A stretch of DNA of 64,000 bases, taken from assembly GCF_900313035.1 (NCBI RefSeq), contig NZ_OMPS01000033.1:90117-154116 (forward strand), in the 5' to 3' direction. Numbering within the stretch: the stretch's first letter is position 1; each line of letters starts with the position of its first letter. Shown piece by piece: positions 51,150 to 60,396 of this stretch. Source of the stretch: Ruegeria sp. EL01. GTDB taxonomy: Bacteria; Pseudomonadota; Alphaproteobacteria; Rhodobacterales; Rhodobacteraceae. Below the pieces are notes generated by a model, which saw only the letters and a program-made list of their open reading frames with translations, made no database searches and was not told the origin of the DNA. The translations under genes were made by a program, and so were the position numbers.

Positions 51150-53881
51150 GCAGCCTGACCACTGCATATGACCCGGCCTGGGATGCCTTGTTTGGTGAGT
51201 TTCAACTCATTCCGAACCTAAAACCGCGGCCTGGTCAAAACCCCACGCGATCGGGACAGCGTCCAGCGCAACGACAGAGAGTGTCGGGCGGGCCGACCGG
51301 GATGATCGCCAACGCTTTGATGACCCATCAGGCGGTGGTTAAAGTTGTGCGCAGTGGCGGTGTCACGGCATCCGGCCGTCTGGGTGGTCAGCTGTCCTAT
51401 ATCACCCGCAAAGGCACCGTTGAGATGGAGCGCGGCGACACCGGCGAGCTGACGCATGGGATGGAAGCGCTGCACGATGTCCAGGACGAGTGGGCAAAAG
51501 ACTGGGCCCGAATGGATACGCGCACGACAAGTTACACCTATCACGTGATCCTGTCTTACCCGAAAGGCACAGACCGAGAAGCCGCAAAGCAGGCCGCGCG
51601 CAGTTTTGCCGAACGGCTGACAAACGGTGAGTATGGCGACCGCTACAAATACGTCATGGCGCATCACGATGACACCGGCCATCCACATACCCATCTGGTC
51701 ATCAGCAGGGCAGGGGCGTTGGGGAGGACCCTCCAGTTGAGCCGGTACGGCATTACGCCCCAGGATCTGCGCGAGCTGCAAGCCGATACTGCGCGGGACG
51801 TTGGCATTGTCCTGACCGCCACCAGCAGATTCAGCCGCAATCTGCGCCCCGACCGCGAATCCAGCGCCCGCGTTCATGCGCGGCGTGATGGTCGGGATCT
51901 GCGCGAGCGGCCGGCACCGGACCGGCGCAGCGGGTTTCCGTTCTTTGGCGTCGGGCGGCAGCAGCCGGTCGCACCTGACCAGCTTCAGTTGATGAAACAT
52001 CAGCGGAACGCAGGTTATGTCGCTCTGGGCAAAACCCTTCGGTCGCATCAGGCCGGCGTCGAACAGGGCATTTTCACTACGCATTACTCAGGGCGGGCCG
52101 AGACCCTGGGCTCCTTAGCAACGGCTGTTCTCGGCGCAGCCAAAATCCTGTTGCCGGACGGGGTTCTTGAGAAAGAGGACATCGACATGAATGCTCAAGT
52201 CGACAAACAATTAGATCCGGCACAAGCTTCGGCCATTGACGGTGAGATCAAAGCCATTGGCAGTGACATCCGCAGCTTTATCCAGGGCATGACGGACAAG
52301 GCCGATGCCATGGAGGATGATGACAAGCGCAGCCAGACAGAGGCGGCGATTTCCCGCGTCCTGCGCGACTACGAACCGTTGATGGATGACGAGACCAGGA
52401 CGTTCTTTGGCAAGCGCCTGGAACGGGACGAAGACATCGAGGTTGGCCGCGATGACAGTGATCCGACACGCCAGCGCCGGGCTGCGGAACGCGATGCGGT
52501 AGATCCGAAACGGACGCAAGCGCTTGGTCAGGAACGCACTCCCTCGGATCGTCAGGGACGGCCACCTGCGGATGATCTGCGCGGATTAGAAACCAAGGCT
52601 GTGCTGCAAGACGCAGACCGACAAGTGGCAGAACGGTTCGAAGCAATGGGCATCAACGGGGATCTAGTATTGTCTCGCATCCGCAATGGCGCCGATGTGG
52701 ACCGCCAGACCCGCGAGAACTGGTTCGAACGGGACGTGCGGACCTTGGCAAATGCGCATTCGCTGAGTGAGAGCCAGGCCCGTACCGATATGAAGGCAGC
52801 ATACCAAAACGCGGCTGAAATTTACCGGGATGCCCGTGGCGAGATCCGCGAGATTAACCGCGCCTTTTCCGAGAACAGAGGCGATCAGTATTTGGCGGAT
52901 CGCGCATCCAGCGAGCTGGACAAAGACATCGCCCGCGAAAAACGCCTTGGGTTCGATAACGCATCCATTGGCGGACGTCTGGGTGAGATTGAGGCCACCG
53001 TGGACAAGCGGGTCTATGGTGAAGCCCGCTCTGATGAGACCACCCCACGCATGGAAGGCCAGACGTGGCAGGGATCGGCGCGTCCGGATCTGAAGGCAGG
53101 CGTGCGCGGTCAAATTGTGGCAACAGGATCGACACTCTACGACAATGAGGACAAAGACAGTCAGTCGCCTTATGTCGATTTGAAGATCGATGGCCGCGAT
53201 AAGCCCTATCGGGTTTGGGGCGTTGATCTGCCGGACATGATAGACCGTCAGAACCTCGCAGTGGGCGACACCGCCACGGTTGCTCATAACGGGTTCAAAT
53301 ATGTCACCGTTAAAAAGACCGACAAGGAATCCGGAGAAGAGAAAGAGGTCGAGGTGAAGCGCCGCGCCTGGGTGGCATCTGACATCGAGCGCGCGTCCCG
53401 TGAGAACGATCGGTCCGAGGGCCATGCCATGTCGGCCCGCGCGTTTTCGCCAGAAGCGGGCGAGCGGGGGTCCGAACGCGTCGAGCAGATCGCACAGACC
53501 GGTGTCACCGGTGTCATCCTGGATGCGAAAGAGGCGCTTGCGCGCCCCGACGATCCCAACAGCAAGTCGTTCCATGTGGATATGAAGGTCGAAGGCAAAG
53601 ACGACCCGCAGCGGATCTGGGGAACTGCCCTGCAGGACCAGATGACACGCAACAACATAAAGATCGGCGACAAGGTCACCTTTGTCGAAGTGGGCAAAGA
53701 AGAAGTCACCCGCTCGCGCAGAAACACCGAAACGGATGAAATGGAACGGGTCAATGTCACCCGGAAAGCCTGGGATGTGAAGAACATTGATCGTCAGATT
53801 GATCGTGATCCGGAGGTACAGGAGCGTCTGCGCCGGGAACGGGCGGATCGCGCCAAGGGGGATCGGGGTGTCAGTCGATGA
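51146..53881 (+). CDS. VirD2-like relaxase, large, with C-terminal tandem repeats
   Basis: A 911-residue conjugative relaxase that would nick oriT and pilot the strand into the recipient. The relaxase domain covers about residues 60-200. The likely nucleophile is Y85 (GQLSYITRKG), the YxxRKG pattern of VirD2, and the metal-binding histidines lie in HHDDTGHPHTHLVIS (H173/H174, H179, H181, H183). The middle is charged and helical. The C-terminus has two related ~95-residue units, beginning near residues 654 and 789, each with a VWG/IWG core and a basic rim. The stop overlaps the next gene's ATG by 4 bases. Function of the repeats is unknown. Confidence 0.9.
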   Translation: MSSLTTAYDPAWDALFGEFQLIPNLKPRPGQNPTRSGQRPAQRQRVSGGPTGMIANALMTHQAVVKVVRSGGVTASGRLGGQLSYITRKGTVEMERGDTGELTHGMEALHDVQDEWAKDWARMDTRTTSYTYHVILSYPKGTDREAAKQAARSFAERLTNGEYGDRYKYVMAHHDDTGHPHTHLVISRAGALGRTLQLSRYGITPQDLRELQADTARDVGIVLTATSRFSRNLRPDRESSARVHARRDGRDLRERPAPDRRSGFPFFGVGRQQPVAPDQLQLMKHQRNAGYVALGKTLRSHQAGVEQGIFTTHYSGRAETLGSLATAVLGAAKILLPDGVLEKEDIDMNAQVDKQLDPAQASAIDGEIKAIGSDIRSFIQGMTDKADAMEDDDKRSQTEAAISRVLRDYEPLMDDETRTFFGKRLERDEDIEVGRDDSDPTRQRRAAERDAVDPKRTQALGQERTPSDRQGRPPADDLRGLETKAVLQDADRQVAERFEAMGINGDLVLSRIRNGADVDRQTRENWFERDVRTLANAHSLSESQARTDMKAAYQNAAEIYRDARGEIREINRAFSENRGDQYLADRASSELDKDIAREKRLGFDNASIGGRLGEIEATVDKRVYGEARSDETTPRMEGQTWQGSARPDLKAGVRGQIVATGSTLYDNEDKDSQSPYVDLKIDGRDKPYRVWGVDLPDMIDRQNLAVGDTATVAHNGFKYVTVKKTDKESGEEKEVEVKRRAWVASDIERASRENDRSEGHAMSARAFSPEAGERGSERVEQIAQTGVTGVILDAKEALARPDDPNSKSFHVDMKVEGKDDPQRIWGTALQDQMTRNNIKIGDKVTFVEVGKEEVTRSRRNTETDEMERVNVTRKAWDVKNIDRQIDRDPEVQERLRRERADRAKGDRGVSR

Positions 53882-54849
53882 GCCGTCATCTTGAAAGCAC
53901 ATTGCGACGCGTGTTCGGAGAGCAATTGCTCTCCGATCCGCACCTGTCTGAGATTGCCCTGAACCTGGACGGCCGGGTGTGGGTCGAGCGCAGTGGGGAG
54001 CCTGCCATGCGCCCGCTTGACGACCCCATGGAAAAAGACGACGCTATTGCGCTTGCGCAGGACCTGGCTGGCGAAAATCCGATATCCAGCAAAACACCGC
54101 TGGCGGGTTCGCAGTTTGAAATCGACGGCGCGCTGTGGCGGGCCCAGGTTGCGGTCAAACCTGCCGTCGAGGATGGCGTGGCCTTCGCCCTGCGTCGCGC
54201 CGTTGCCAAGGAAATGTCTCTTGATGATTTGATGAAGGGCCTGCCAGACTTGGATGCCAACATGGCGGACCTGAAATCCGGTGTGGACCCGGCTGATGCT
54301 GCTGTATTTGATGCCTACGACAATGGTGGTTTTGGTGACTTTCTGCGGGCAGCAGTCAAGGCCAAATGGAACATCCTTTTGTCTGGTGGGACGTCCTCCG
54401 GCAAGACCACCTGGTTGCGGGCCTGTCTGGCCGAGGTCGATCCGGTTGAGCGGATCATGACGATCGAGGATGTATTGGAAATTCGGCCGGGACAGCCCAA
54501 TGCGGTGTCTCTGGTGGTGAATAAAAACGCGACCAGTCGTGATCTGCTGAAGGTCTGCCTACGATTCCGGCCCGAACGGATCATCATGGGGGAGCTGCGC
54601 GGGTCTGAGGCCTATGATTTCCTGTCAGCGATTAACTCAGGCCACCCCGGCGGGATAACCACGCTGCATGCCACATCCCCGGACTCCGCTCTGTCACGAT
54701 TGGCGCTGATGGTTCTGCAGGCGGATACCGGGCTGACTTATTCGGAGATCCTTGAATACTGCCGCTCGATGATCGATGTGATTGTGCAGTTTCGGAAGAC
54801 CGGGGATCGGAGACGGCCGGTTGCTATCAGGGTATTACGACAGTGGTAA
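53878..54849 (+). CDS. VirB11/CpaF-like secretion ATPase
   Basis: A 323-residue hexameric-type ATPase with Walker A SGGTSSGKTT (GGTSSGKT at 170-177), an Asp box IMTIEDVLEIRP, Walker B IIMGELRGSEAYDF and the histidine box GHPGGITTLHATSPDSAL. In conjugation it powers the type IV secretion channel. No other virB/trb genes are seen in the next 9 kb, so it is either a lone gene after a deletion or the start of an operon lost here. ATGA overlap shows it is co-translated with the relaxase. Confidence 0.92.
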   Translation: MSRHLESTLRRVFGEQLLSDPHLSEIALNLDGRVWVERSGEPAMRPLDDPMEKDDAIALAQDLAGENPISSKTPLAGSQFEIDGALWRAQVAVKPAVEDGVAFALRRAVAKEMSLDDLMKGLPDLDANMADLKSGVDPADAAVFDAYDNGGFGDFLRAAVKAKWNILLSGGTSSGKTTWLRACLAEVDPVERIMTIEDVLEIRPGQPNAVSLVVNKNATSRDLLKVCLRFRPERIIMGELRGSEAYDFLSAINSGHPGGITTLHATSPDSALSRLALMVLQADTGLTYSEILEYCRSMIDVIVQFRKTGDRRRPVAIRVLRQW

Positions 54850-55261
54850 TCAGGAAATCAGCAGCGGCTTTACGACTCTCGCTGTCTTAGTTCTCCGACG
54901 ACAGCACAGGCAAGAGGGATATCGGCCGTTCGTGCTCTGTGTGTCAAAGGAGGAGAGCCCTTTGCGGGCGTTGTTCCAAGTTAACGCGTTCACAATCGCG
55001 GCATGATTGGCGGCCCAAACCGGACCTTTGTCCAATCTTCGCCATGCTGCATCGCGGCCCGTCATTGCTGCCGTTCGCTGACAACCCAAAATACGCGGGC
55101 GATTTAACGCAGACAGAAACGCCATTCGCACTTTAGTTAGTGTCTAGTTACGGCATCGCGATTGAGTTCGGCTGCGTTAAATTGCGGTTTCAAGGCGCAG
55201 GGCGTTGAGCTACCTTTGCTCGAACTCAACCTTGGATGACTGGCACCTGAACCGAAGACGC
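54850..55261. other. 412-base gap between transfer genes and island
   Basis: No gene is supported in any frame. It separates the transfer module from the DUF4365 gene and is a likely recombination border, since the remaining secretion genes are absent. Confidence 0.5.
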
Positions 55262-56089
55262 ATGATCAAACGCACAGAACAACATATCATAGATACACTT
55301 GCAGTTCGTAGGGTCATGTCTGTGCTTCCGGCAAACTGGCTCCTGCGGTCGCTAGAAGATCGAGACTATGGGATTGATGCCAAGATAGAACTGTTTAATG
55401 GCCATGATCCCACCGGCAACTTTTTCTTGATCCAAATTAAAGGACAAGAGAAACCATTCAGCTCCACGTCACCCAAGAAGAGCATTCCAACAAAAACTAT
55501 CGAGTACGCCTTATTATTCGACGTACCCTTTTTTGTTTTTTTGAACTCCAATGAATCCCAGAAGACCAAATTTGTCTGGCTTCAGCGATATGTTGAGCTG
55601 GTCTTGAATCAAGAAAATCCAAATTGGCGAAGTAAAAAGAGCGTCACCATCAAATTTCCGGAAATCAATGACCTTGTCGATAACAAGCAAAAGATAGAAA
55701 TGTGCGTCCGAACTGAGGCGCTAAGAGCCTTCGGCCTCAGGTTTCTGGGTGACTACCATTGGCTTGAACTGTGTCACAAAGAATCTATGCAACCTCCTGA
55801 CTTAGAAAATATGCTTCTTTCAGTGAAAAGAATGTTGAAGCTCCCAGAGATATTCTTTGACGAGTATAAAGTCAGTTTTGCTGTGGACGACAGTATACAT
55901 GAATTTGACCTGACAGAAATGCACGCGCAGCTGGAAATGGCTGTAGGTGGTTGCTTCACCAGTCAGTTCAGAACATTCATAGAGCATCAAGTAATGCATC
56001 TAGACGATATTAGAACAAGTTTTCTAACGCGTAATGACGCCGACGACTTCCTACTTGCGCACGGAGGGGACGAAAACATTCCTTACTGA
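55262..56089 (+). CDS. DUF4365 protein, predicted PD-(D/E)xK nuclease-like
   Basis: A 275-residue protein whose N-terminal ~150 residues match the DUF4365 pattern: SLEDRDYGIDAKIELF, then GNFFLIQIKGQEKPF. The D-x-D and Q-x-K arrangement fits a PD-(D/E)xK nuclease active site. The codon use is more AT-rich than that of the transfer genes, a sign of separate origin. I start at the ATG at 55262. DUF4365 proteins are frequent in defence islands; the five-gene operon facing it suggests one here. Whether it belongs functionally to that operon is not known. Confidence 0.8.
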   Translation: MIKRTEQHIIDTLAVRRVMSVLPANWLLRSLEDRDYGIDAKIELFNGHDPTGNFFLIQIKGQEKPFSSTSPKKSIPTKTIEYALLFDVPFFVFLNSNESQKTKFVWLQRYVELVLNQENPNWRSKKSVTIKFPEINDLVDNKQKIEMCVRTEALRAFGLRFLGDYHWLELCHKESMQPPDLENMLLSVKRMLKLPEIFFDEYKVSFAVDDSIHEFDLTEMHAQLEMAVGGCFTSQFRTFIEHQVMHLDDIRTSFLTRNDADDFLLAHGGDENIPY

Positions 56090-56313
56090 AATCAACTGTA
56101 AAGGAATACTTGGACAGAAATAGTCACAAACTGCGAGCGGCCATACCCGGCTTCCAGCAGTCACCGCAGATGCTGCGGCGCGGCCTGTCGAAGCCGCCGT
56201 TCGCCGCCCCTGCGAATTGTTCTGGAGAGCGAATTAACACAATGTGCACAAACCATACTTTGATACTGCACCAAAGCTACGTCGGCCTATCTCTATTCAT
56301 GGCTTTAGGAAAA
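56090..56313. other. Convergent gap
   Basis: No gene is seen. The plus-strand DUF4365 gene and the minus-strand PfkB gene converge here. No strong terminator hairpin was found. Confidence 0.35.
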
Positions 56314-57360
56314 TCAAGCCGCTCGTGAGCCGCAGGCAGGACAATCAACTAATTCTTGAACGTCCTTTGACATCGGTTTTTCCGGAATGCCTTGGACACC
56401 GCCGCTCAAAATATCCGAAACCTGTTCTTCAAACTCACTAAATGTCATTGAGTACATTCCGCCTCTGGCACCCTCAAAGCGTGTATTCCATGAGGCAAGG
56501 CCCTGCCCAAATGTGAGAGCTTCCGAAAAGCCGTCCGGCCCGAGTTTGCTAAAACCTTCAAAACCTCCGGCGGCTAGCTTATGAATGATACCAGCCGTAC
56601 ACCAGTCTCCAGAGCCGCATGTGTCTTCCAGCCGTATGGATTGAAATGCACTCATCGGCGTCCATGGTTGAATTGTTCCATCCGTTTTGGAGCGGTAGCG
56701 AAGACCATGTTGACCCAAGGTTTGTATCTCAAGAAGAACAGAACTGTCACCATTAAGCACATCGCCTGCATCGGCCAATCGCTCGTCAGCGTATTTCAAG
56801 ATGTGAGCAATTTTCAATGCTTCTGCAAAATGCTTGGGGTCGGATTTTGCCGATGGTTCAAAAATCACCACAGCACCGTTGTCAGACGCTTGTTTTGCGA
56901 GGGTTAACATTGCGCGCGACAACCTATCCATGAAAAAGACTGAAGCGTTCTCCATGTGCGGTGCCACCACGTCAACGGCAGCTTGGGTTATTGCCTTGAA
57001 ACGAGGCAAGTGTTTCCCGCAAGAAGGGCAAGCCCATAAGAATTTGTGGGTCGGGTTGCCATCGGGATCAGACTTGATTTGCTGAACAATGATAGGCGTA
57101 TGACCTGTGGGTTCACATTGGGCGAAATCTAACTGGACGTCCCATTTCGCCAGATCGGCCAAAACACGCTTGGAGGCCGCATCACCATTCATTCTAGCAA
57201 TTGGGAATGATTTCCAGCCCAGGAAAGCTAGGATCGAAAGTACGTTTCCGCAAGTTCCACCTGTCCAGGATTTGACAGGCGCATCCGGGTCCATTCCAAG
57301 CACCAGATCTAAAGCAATCAAACCAGCACCAAAGGCTTCGGGGGCTTCATTTGAGGTCAT
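56314..57360 (-). CDS. PfkB-family carbohydrate/nucleoside kinase with two CPxCG knuckles
   Basis: A 348-residue ribokinase-like kinase. The anion-hole and catalytic aspartate motif is DTCGSGDWCTAG. The N-terminal sheet is FGAGLIALDLVLG, followed by GGTCGNVLSILAFLGW. Unlike ordinary PfkB proteins it carries CPSCGKHLPRF near residues 112-122 and CPACG at the very C-terminus. Together these could bind zinc. It is last in the five-gene operon, with ATGA overlap to the gene before it. It would phosphorylate a sugar or nucleoside; the substrate is unknown. Confidence 0.82.
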   Translation of the reverse strand: MTSNEAPEAFGAGLIALDLVLGMDPDAPVKSWTGGTCGNVLSILAFLGWKSFPIARMNGDAASKRVLADLAKWDVQLDFAQCEPTGHTPIIVQQIKSDPDGNPTHKFLWACPSCGKHLPRFKAITQAAVDVVAPHMENASVFFMDRLSRAMLTLAKQASDNGAVVIFEPSAKSDPKHFAEALKIAHILKYADERLADAGDVLNGDSSVLLEIQTLGQHGLRYRSKTDGTIQPWTPMSAFQSIRLEDTCGSGDWCTAGIIHKLAAGGFEGFSKLGPDGFSEALTFGQGLASWNTRFEGARGGMYSMTFSEFEEQVSDILSGGVQGIPEKPMSKDVQELVDCPACGSRAA

Positions 57361-58460
57361 TTATTGGCACTTCCGTTGCTTTTTAGTTTGGGCCTTGGCT
57401 GAGGGTAGGCATCACCTTCCAACCAAAGATGAACAAGCTTTTGTTCAGCGTTTGCTTGAATTGGTCCAATCACCATATCATATCCGATGGCTTCAAGATA
57501 TGCGACTGGTAGGTTCCTCTCCATCGCAGCCAAAAGAGCCCCGATGGCCATAATCTTGCTTCCAAGGGGAGATAAGACCATCAATGAACCACCGATGTCT
57601 TGAAATACGCGCTGCCTCAATTCGTGTAGGTTCAAAATGGTCCGGTACAAATCCAACGGATTCGACTCATCGGCATAGACCAAGTTCCGAGTATCTACCG
57701 ACCATGCGCTTTCGAGTTCGACGATGTATTCATCCGCCAAAATATCGACCTGCCGCGGGTTAGCTGCGGGAAAGGGAACGATTGGGCACGTGTCATGTGG
57801 CTCCACATAGCTGTGCAACACGTTTAACGCCGGTCTGCGACCGGCTACCAACTGAGGCAACCACAATTTTGCAGCCTTCGAAGAACTATCGAGCGAAGTC
57901 CCACCACGAAAACCATGAATGTAGCCGGGAGCATCACTGGGGATATGTGTTATAGAATTATCTAAAGACGGATTATGGGTGACGAAAACATGCAAATTCC
58001 CCGGCTTTAATCCGGCATCAATCCTTTCCGTAAGGTACCGGATCGCCGGAAAGCTCGTCCCGATCGACAGCGCACTGATATCAACCACCACGTCAGTGAA
58101 ATCATCGTAATTCAGCTTGTGAAGCGCTTTCACAGCGTTACGACCGCCAACAACGGCGTTGTCAGTACCAAAAATCTCTATTTCAATGACCTCGCTGTTC
58201 TGCAAAAGGTCTTCGAGATCGGACTTGTTACCTTCTGCAAGCTCACTGAGGTTTTGCCTTGGCTTTGGTCTGATCTCCTTGATCAGGACCGCATCGAGCG
58301 CTGTACCTGAGTCCACAAGGCACTGAGCAACCAGAGTTGATCTTGGATCAAAGCCAGCGCCTGCGATTAGCAAGATTTTACGTTTGTCTGCCGCAAAATA
58401 GTCCTGTGCAAACTCAGCCACTTCCTGCCCAAAATGGGCGATGCATTGATCCCACCTCAA
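57357..58460 (-). CDS. Rossmann-like protein of unknown function, 367 residues
   Basis: No family name can be given. An N-terminal strand-loop KILLIAGAGFDPRSTLVAQ resembles nucleotide-binding Rossmann loops. Later segments VVDISALSIGTSFPAIRYL and LMVLSPLGSKIMAIGALLAAM resemble the two halves of CARF/SAVED-type ligand sensors, where a GSK-type loop contacts the ligand. I start it at a TTG (58460), because a GGGAG lies upstream and no in-frame ATG exists nearby. The stop overlaps the PfkB start. The role proposed, sensing a nucleotide product, is inference. Confidence 0.65.
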   Translation of the reverse strand: MRWDQCIAHFGQEVAEFAQDYFAADKRKILLIAGAGFDPRSTLVAQCLVDSGTALDAVLIKEIRPKPRQNLSELAEGNKSDLEDLLQNSEVIEIEIFGTDNAVVGGRNAVKALHKLNYDDFTDVVVDISALSIGTSFPAIRYLTERIDAGLKPGNLHVFVTHNPSLDNSITHIPSDAPGYIHGFRGGTSLDSSSKAAKLWLPQLVAGRRPALNVLHSYVEPHDTCPIVPFPAANPRQVDILADEYIVELESAWSVDTRNLVYADESNPLDLYRTILNLHELRQRVFQDIGGSLMVLSPLGSKIMAIGALLAAMERNLPVAYLEAIGYDMVIGPIQANAEQKLVHLWLEGDAYPQPRPKLKSNGSANK

Positions 58461-58473
58461 CAGCCCGCTCCCA

Positions 58474-60387
58474 TCAACTTGCCTTCAACATCGACAATAG
58501 GTCGTCAGTCTTGCGTTCCAAAAATCCACCACGTGTTTGCGACAAGCCGAAATGAACGCGCAAAACTCCACAAAGTTCAATCTGGCACCACATCCGATTT
58601 TTGGTGCTGTGGTTTTGAACTAGAACGAAAGCGTTGTACGCCGCTCCAAATTTCAGGATTCTAGCCAGCTCTTCATACTTATTCGGTATTTGATCGAATT
58701 CTTCTTGAAGAATGCCAAACGCTCCTGCACCAGCACCCCCACCCAGTGACGCATTCCCTTCAAGGGTCTTTGCAACGCATTGCTTGGCAATTCCTTCAGC
58801 CAGCAGTTTGACCTCCCTGTTGTGAGGGAAGTCCCAGCCTCGGTAAATCTCTCCAGCTTTTTTACGAAGCAACCGATTTTGATCTCTGCTGGACAACGAG
58901 GCCGGTTTTTCGCGGATCAGTTGAGTTTCGGCCTGGGTCACGAGCGTTGATGCGAGATGCAAAAACTGTTCCGCGTTCTCAGAGCTGGCATCGCACAACG
59001 CGTCGATATTGTAGTAGTATGGACGATCAAAATCGTGCAGAAGCCGCACCTTTGCGCCATCCGCGATACCACCATCAACCGACAACGGCCTGTTAGGTTC
59101 AACATCGTCTTCTTGATCGTCAAAGAGACCCTTTTGGGGCACCCGGTTGAGATACCGGTGAAACAGGATTGAAAGCATAGCTAGCGCCACGTCCTTGCTT
59201 TCATGCCCGTTACCCGCCAGATATTCTGAGATTTGGTTCTCAAGGATCTTCCGACGCTTATCAGATATTCCATTTTTGTGCTGAATAGTATCGATCGAAT
59301 TCGCCAAAGTCTCGAGTTTGCTTGAAGAAATTATGTCGGGTTGCGTGCCGATGAAGTCCGCCAAATCTGAAATACCGCGACGCGAGAATACGTCCATTTG
59401 GCGCAAATAGCGTGTCGCCATCCCTTTGGCCATTTTGCGAAATGCTTTACGTTTGCCAAAGCGATCATCCTGGCTCTGCATCCAAATGACGTTCAACTCG
59501 CGGGCGTCTTTTAAACCCGGACGCGTGGTGTTCCCTTCGCTTTGAGCCAACAGTACATCTTCCGGCGATAGAGCATCCATGCGGGTTAATACCCACCGCG
59601 AGATCTTGAGTTCACGCCTAGCCAACCACTCTCGGAACGCTGTGAACTGTTCTGGATGTAAGTTGTGGGCATCATCGAATATTACCAACGGGCGCAAAAT
59701 CTTGGTGTCCCCATCGACGGTTATCTCGAAATGTTCAATAACATCAAATGGGTGATAGGCAGCGGCGGCTTCATCATCGATGTCATCGATTGCAGGTGGA
59801 AGTAGGGCGGCTGAGATGCTGTAAATCTGTTCTTCGATAGCGCGCGCCCTGAGGAACAAGTCGCGCCCACCAATGCCACCGATTGCTGCCAATGCGGCGA
59901 CGGCATCACCACGAGGCACAATCGAGATTTGGTCGAGCTCAACACCTGTGTTTGTCAAGTTGCTAATCCAGGACAGGATCGTCCTACTTTGAATGAGCGC
60001 GAACATCAATTTGCACTTCAGGTCATCAGGGTAAGGGAACTCCCAAAAATCCCGGTATTCAGATTCCAGTGGAACGCGACCACCAAGGAGGATGGGCTGC
60101 CTGTTCTTTATCGCACCACATTGTGTCAGTGTATCAACCAAAGGTTTGAAGTTGATTTGACTTTCGTGCCGGAGCAGCGTTTTTAGGGTCGTATATTGAT
60201 AGAGTCTCGCAATGGTGGTTTTGCCGCTTCCGGGCGCTCCAATAATGACTGACAGCTGGTCGTATAATTTGCCGTCATCCGCGTGTTTTTTAAAAAATGT
60301 GATGAGTGGATCCGGCGTCACTAGCGGCAGGAACGCTTCGTCGTCACGACGATATTCAGATGCTCTTTTTTCAAATGGATTTGCCAT
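58474..60387 (-). CDS. AAA-type ATPase, 637 residues, ORC/Cdc6-like candidate
   Basis: P-loop ATPase with Walker A IGAPGSGKTTIA (50-58), Walker B LVIFDDAHNLHP (234-241) and a probable sensor 1 in RWVLTRMDAL. The N-terminal ATPase spans about residues 40-300; the rest is helical with some charged linkers and no recognised domain. The layout resembles ORC/Cdc6-like ATPases reported in conflict systems next to PRTases; this is from memory and needs a profile search. It sits 9 bases after the PRTase-like gene in the operon and probably couples sensing to action. Confidence 0.7.
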   Translation of the reverse strand: MANPFEKRASEYRRDDEAFLPLVTPDPLITFFKKHADDGKLYDQLSVIIGAPGSGKTTIARLYQYTTLKTLLRHESQINFKPLVDTLTQCGAIKNRQPILLGGRVPLESEYRDFWEFPYPDDLKCKLMFALIQSRTILSWISNLTNTGVELDQISIVPRGDAVAALAAIGGIGGRDLFLRARAIEEQIYSISAALLPPAIDDIDDEAAAAYHPFDVIEHFEITVDGDTKILRPLVIFDDAHNLHPEQFTAFREWLARRELKISRWVLTRMDALSPEDVLLAQSEGNTTRPGLKDARELNVIWMQSQDDRFGKRKAFRKMAKGMATRYLRQMDVFSRRGISDLADFIGTQPDIISSSKLETLANSIDTIQHKNGISDKRRKILENQISEYLAGNGHESKDVALAMLSILFHRYLNRVPQKGLFDDQEDDVEPNRPLSVDGGIADGAKVRLLHDFDRPYYYNIDALCDASSENAEQFLHLASTLVTQAETQLIREKPASLSSRDQNRLLRKKAGEIYRGWDFPHNREVKLLAEGIAKQCVAKTLEGNASLGGGAGAGAFGILQEEFDQIPNKYEELARILKFGAAYNAFVLVQNHSTKNRMWCQIELCGVLRVHFGLSQTRGGFLERKTDDLLSMLKAS

Positions 60388-60396
60388 ATCTAAGCC

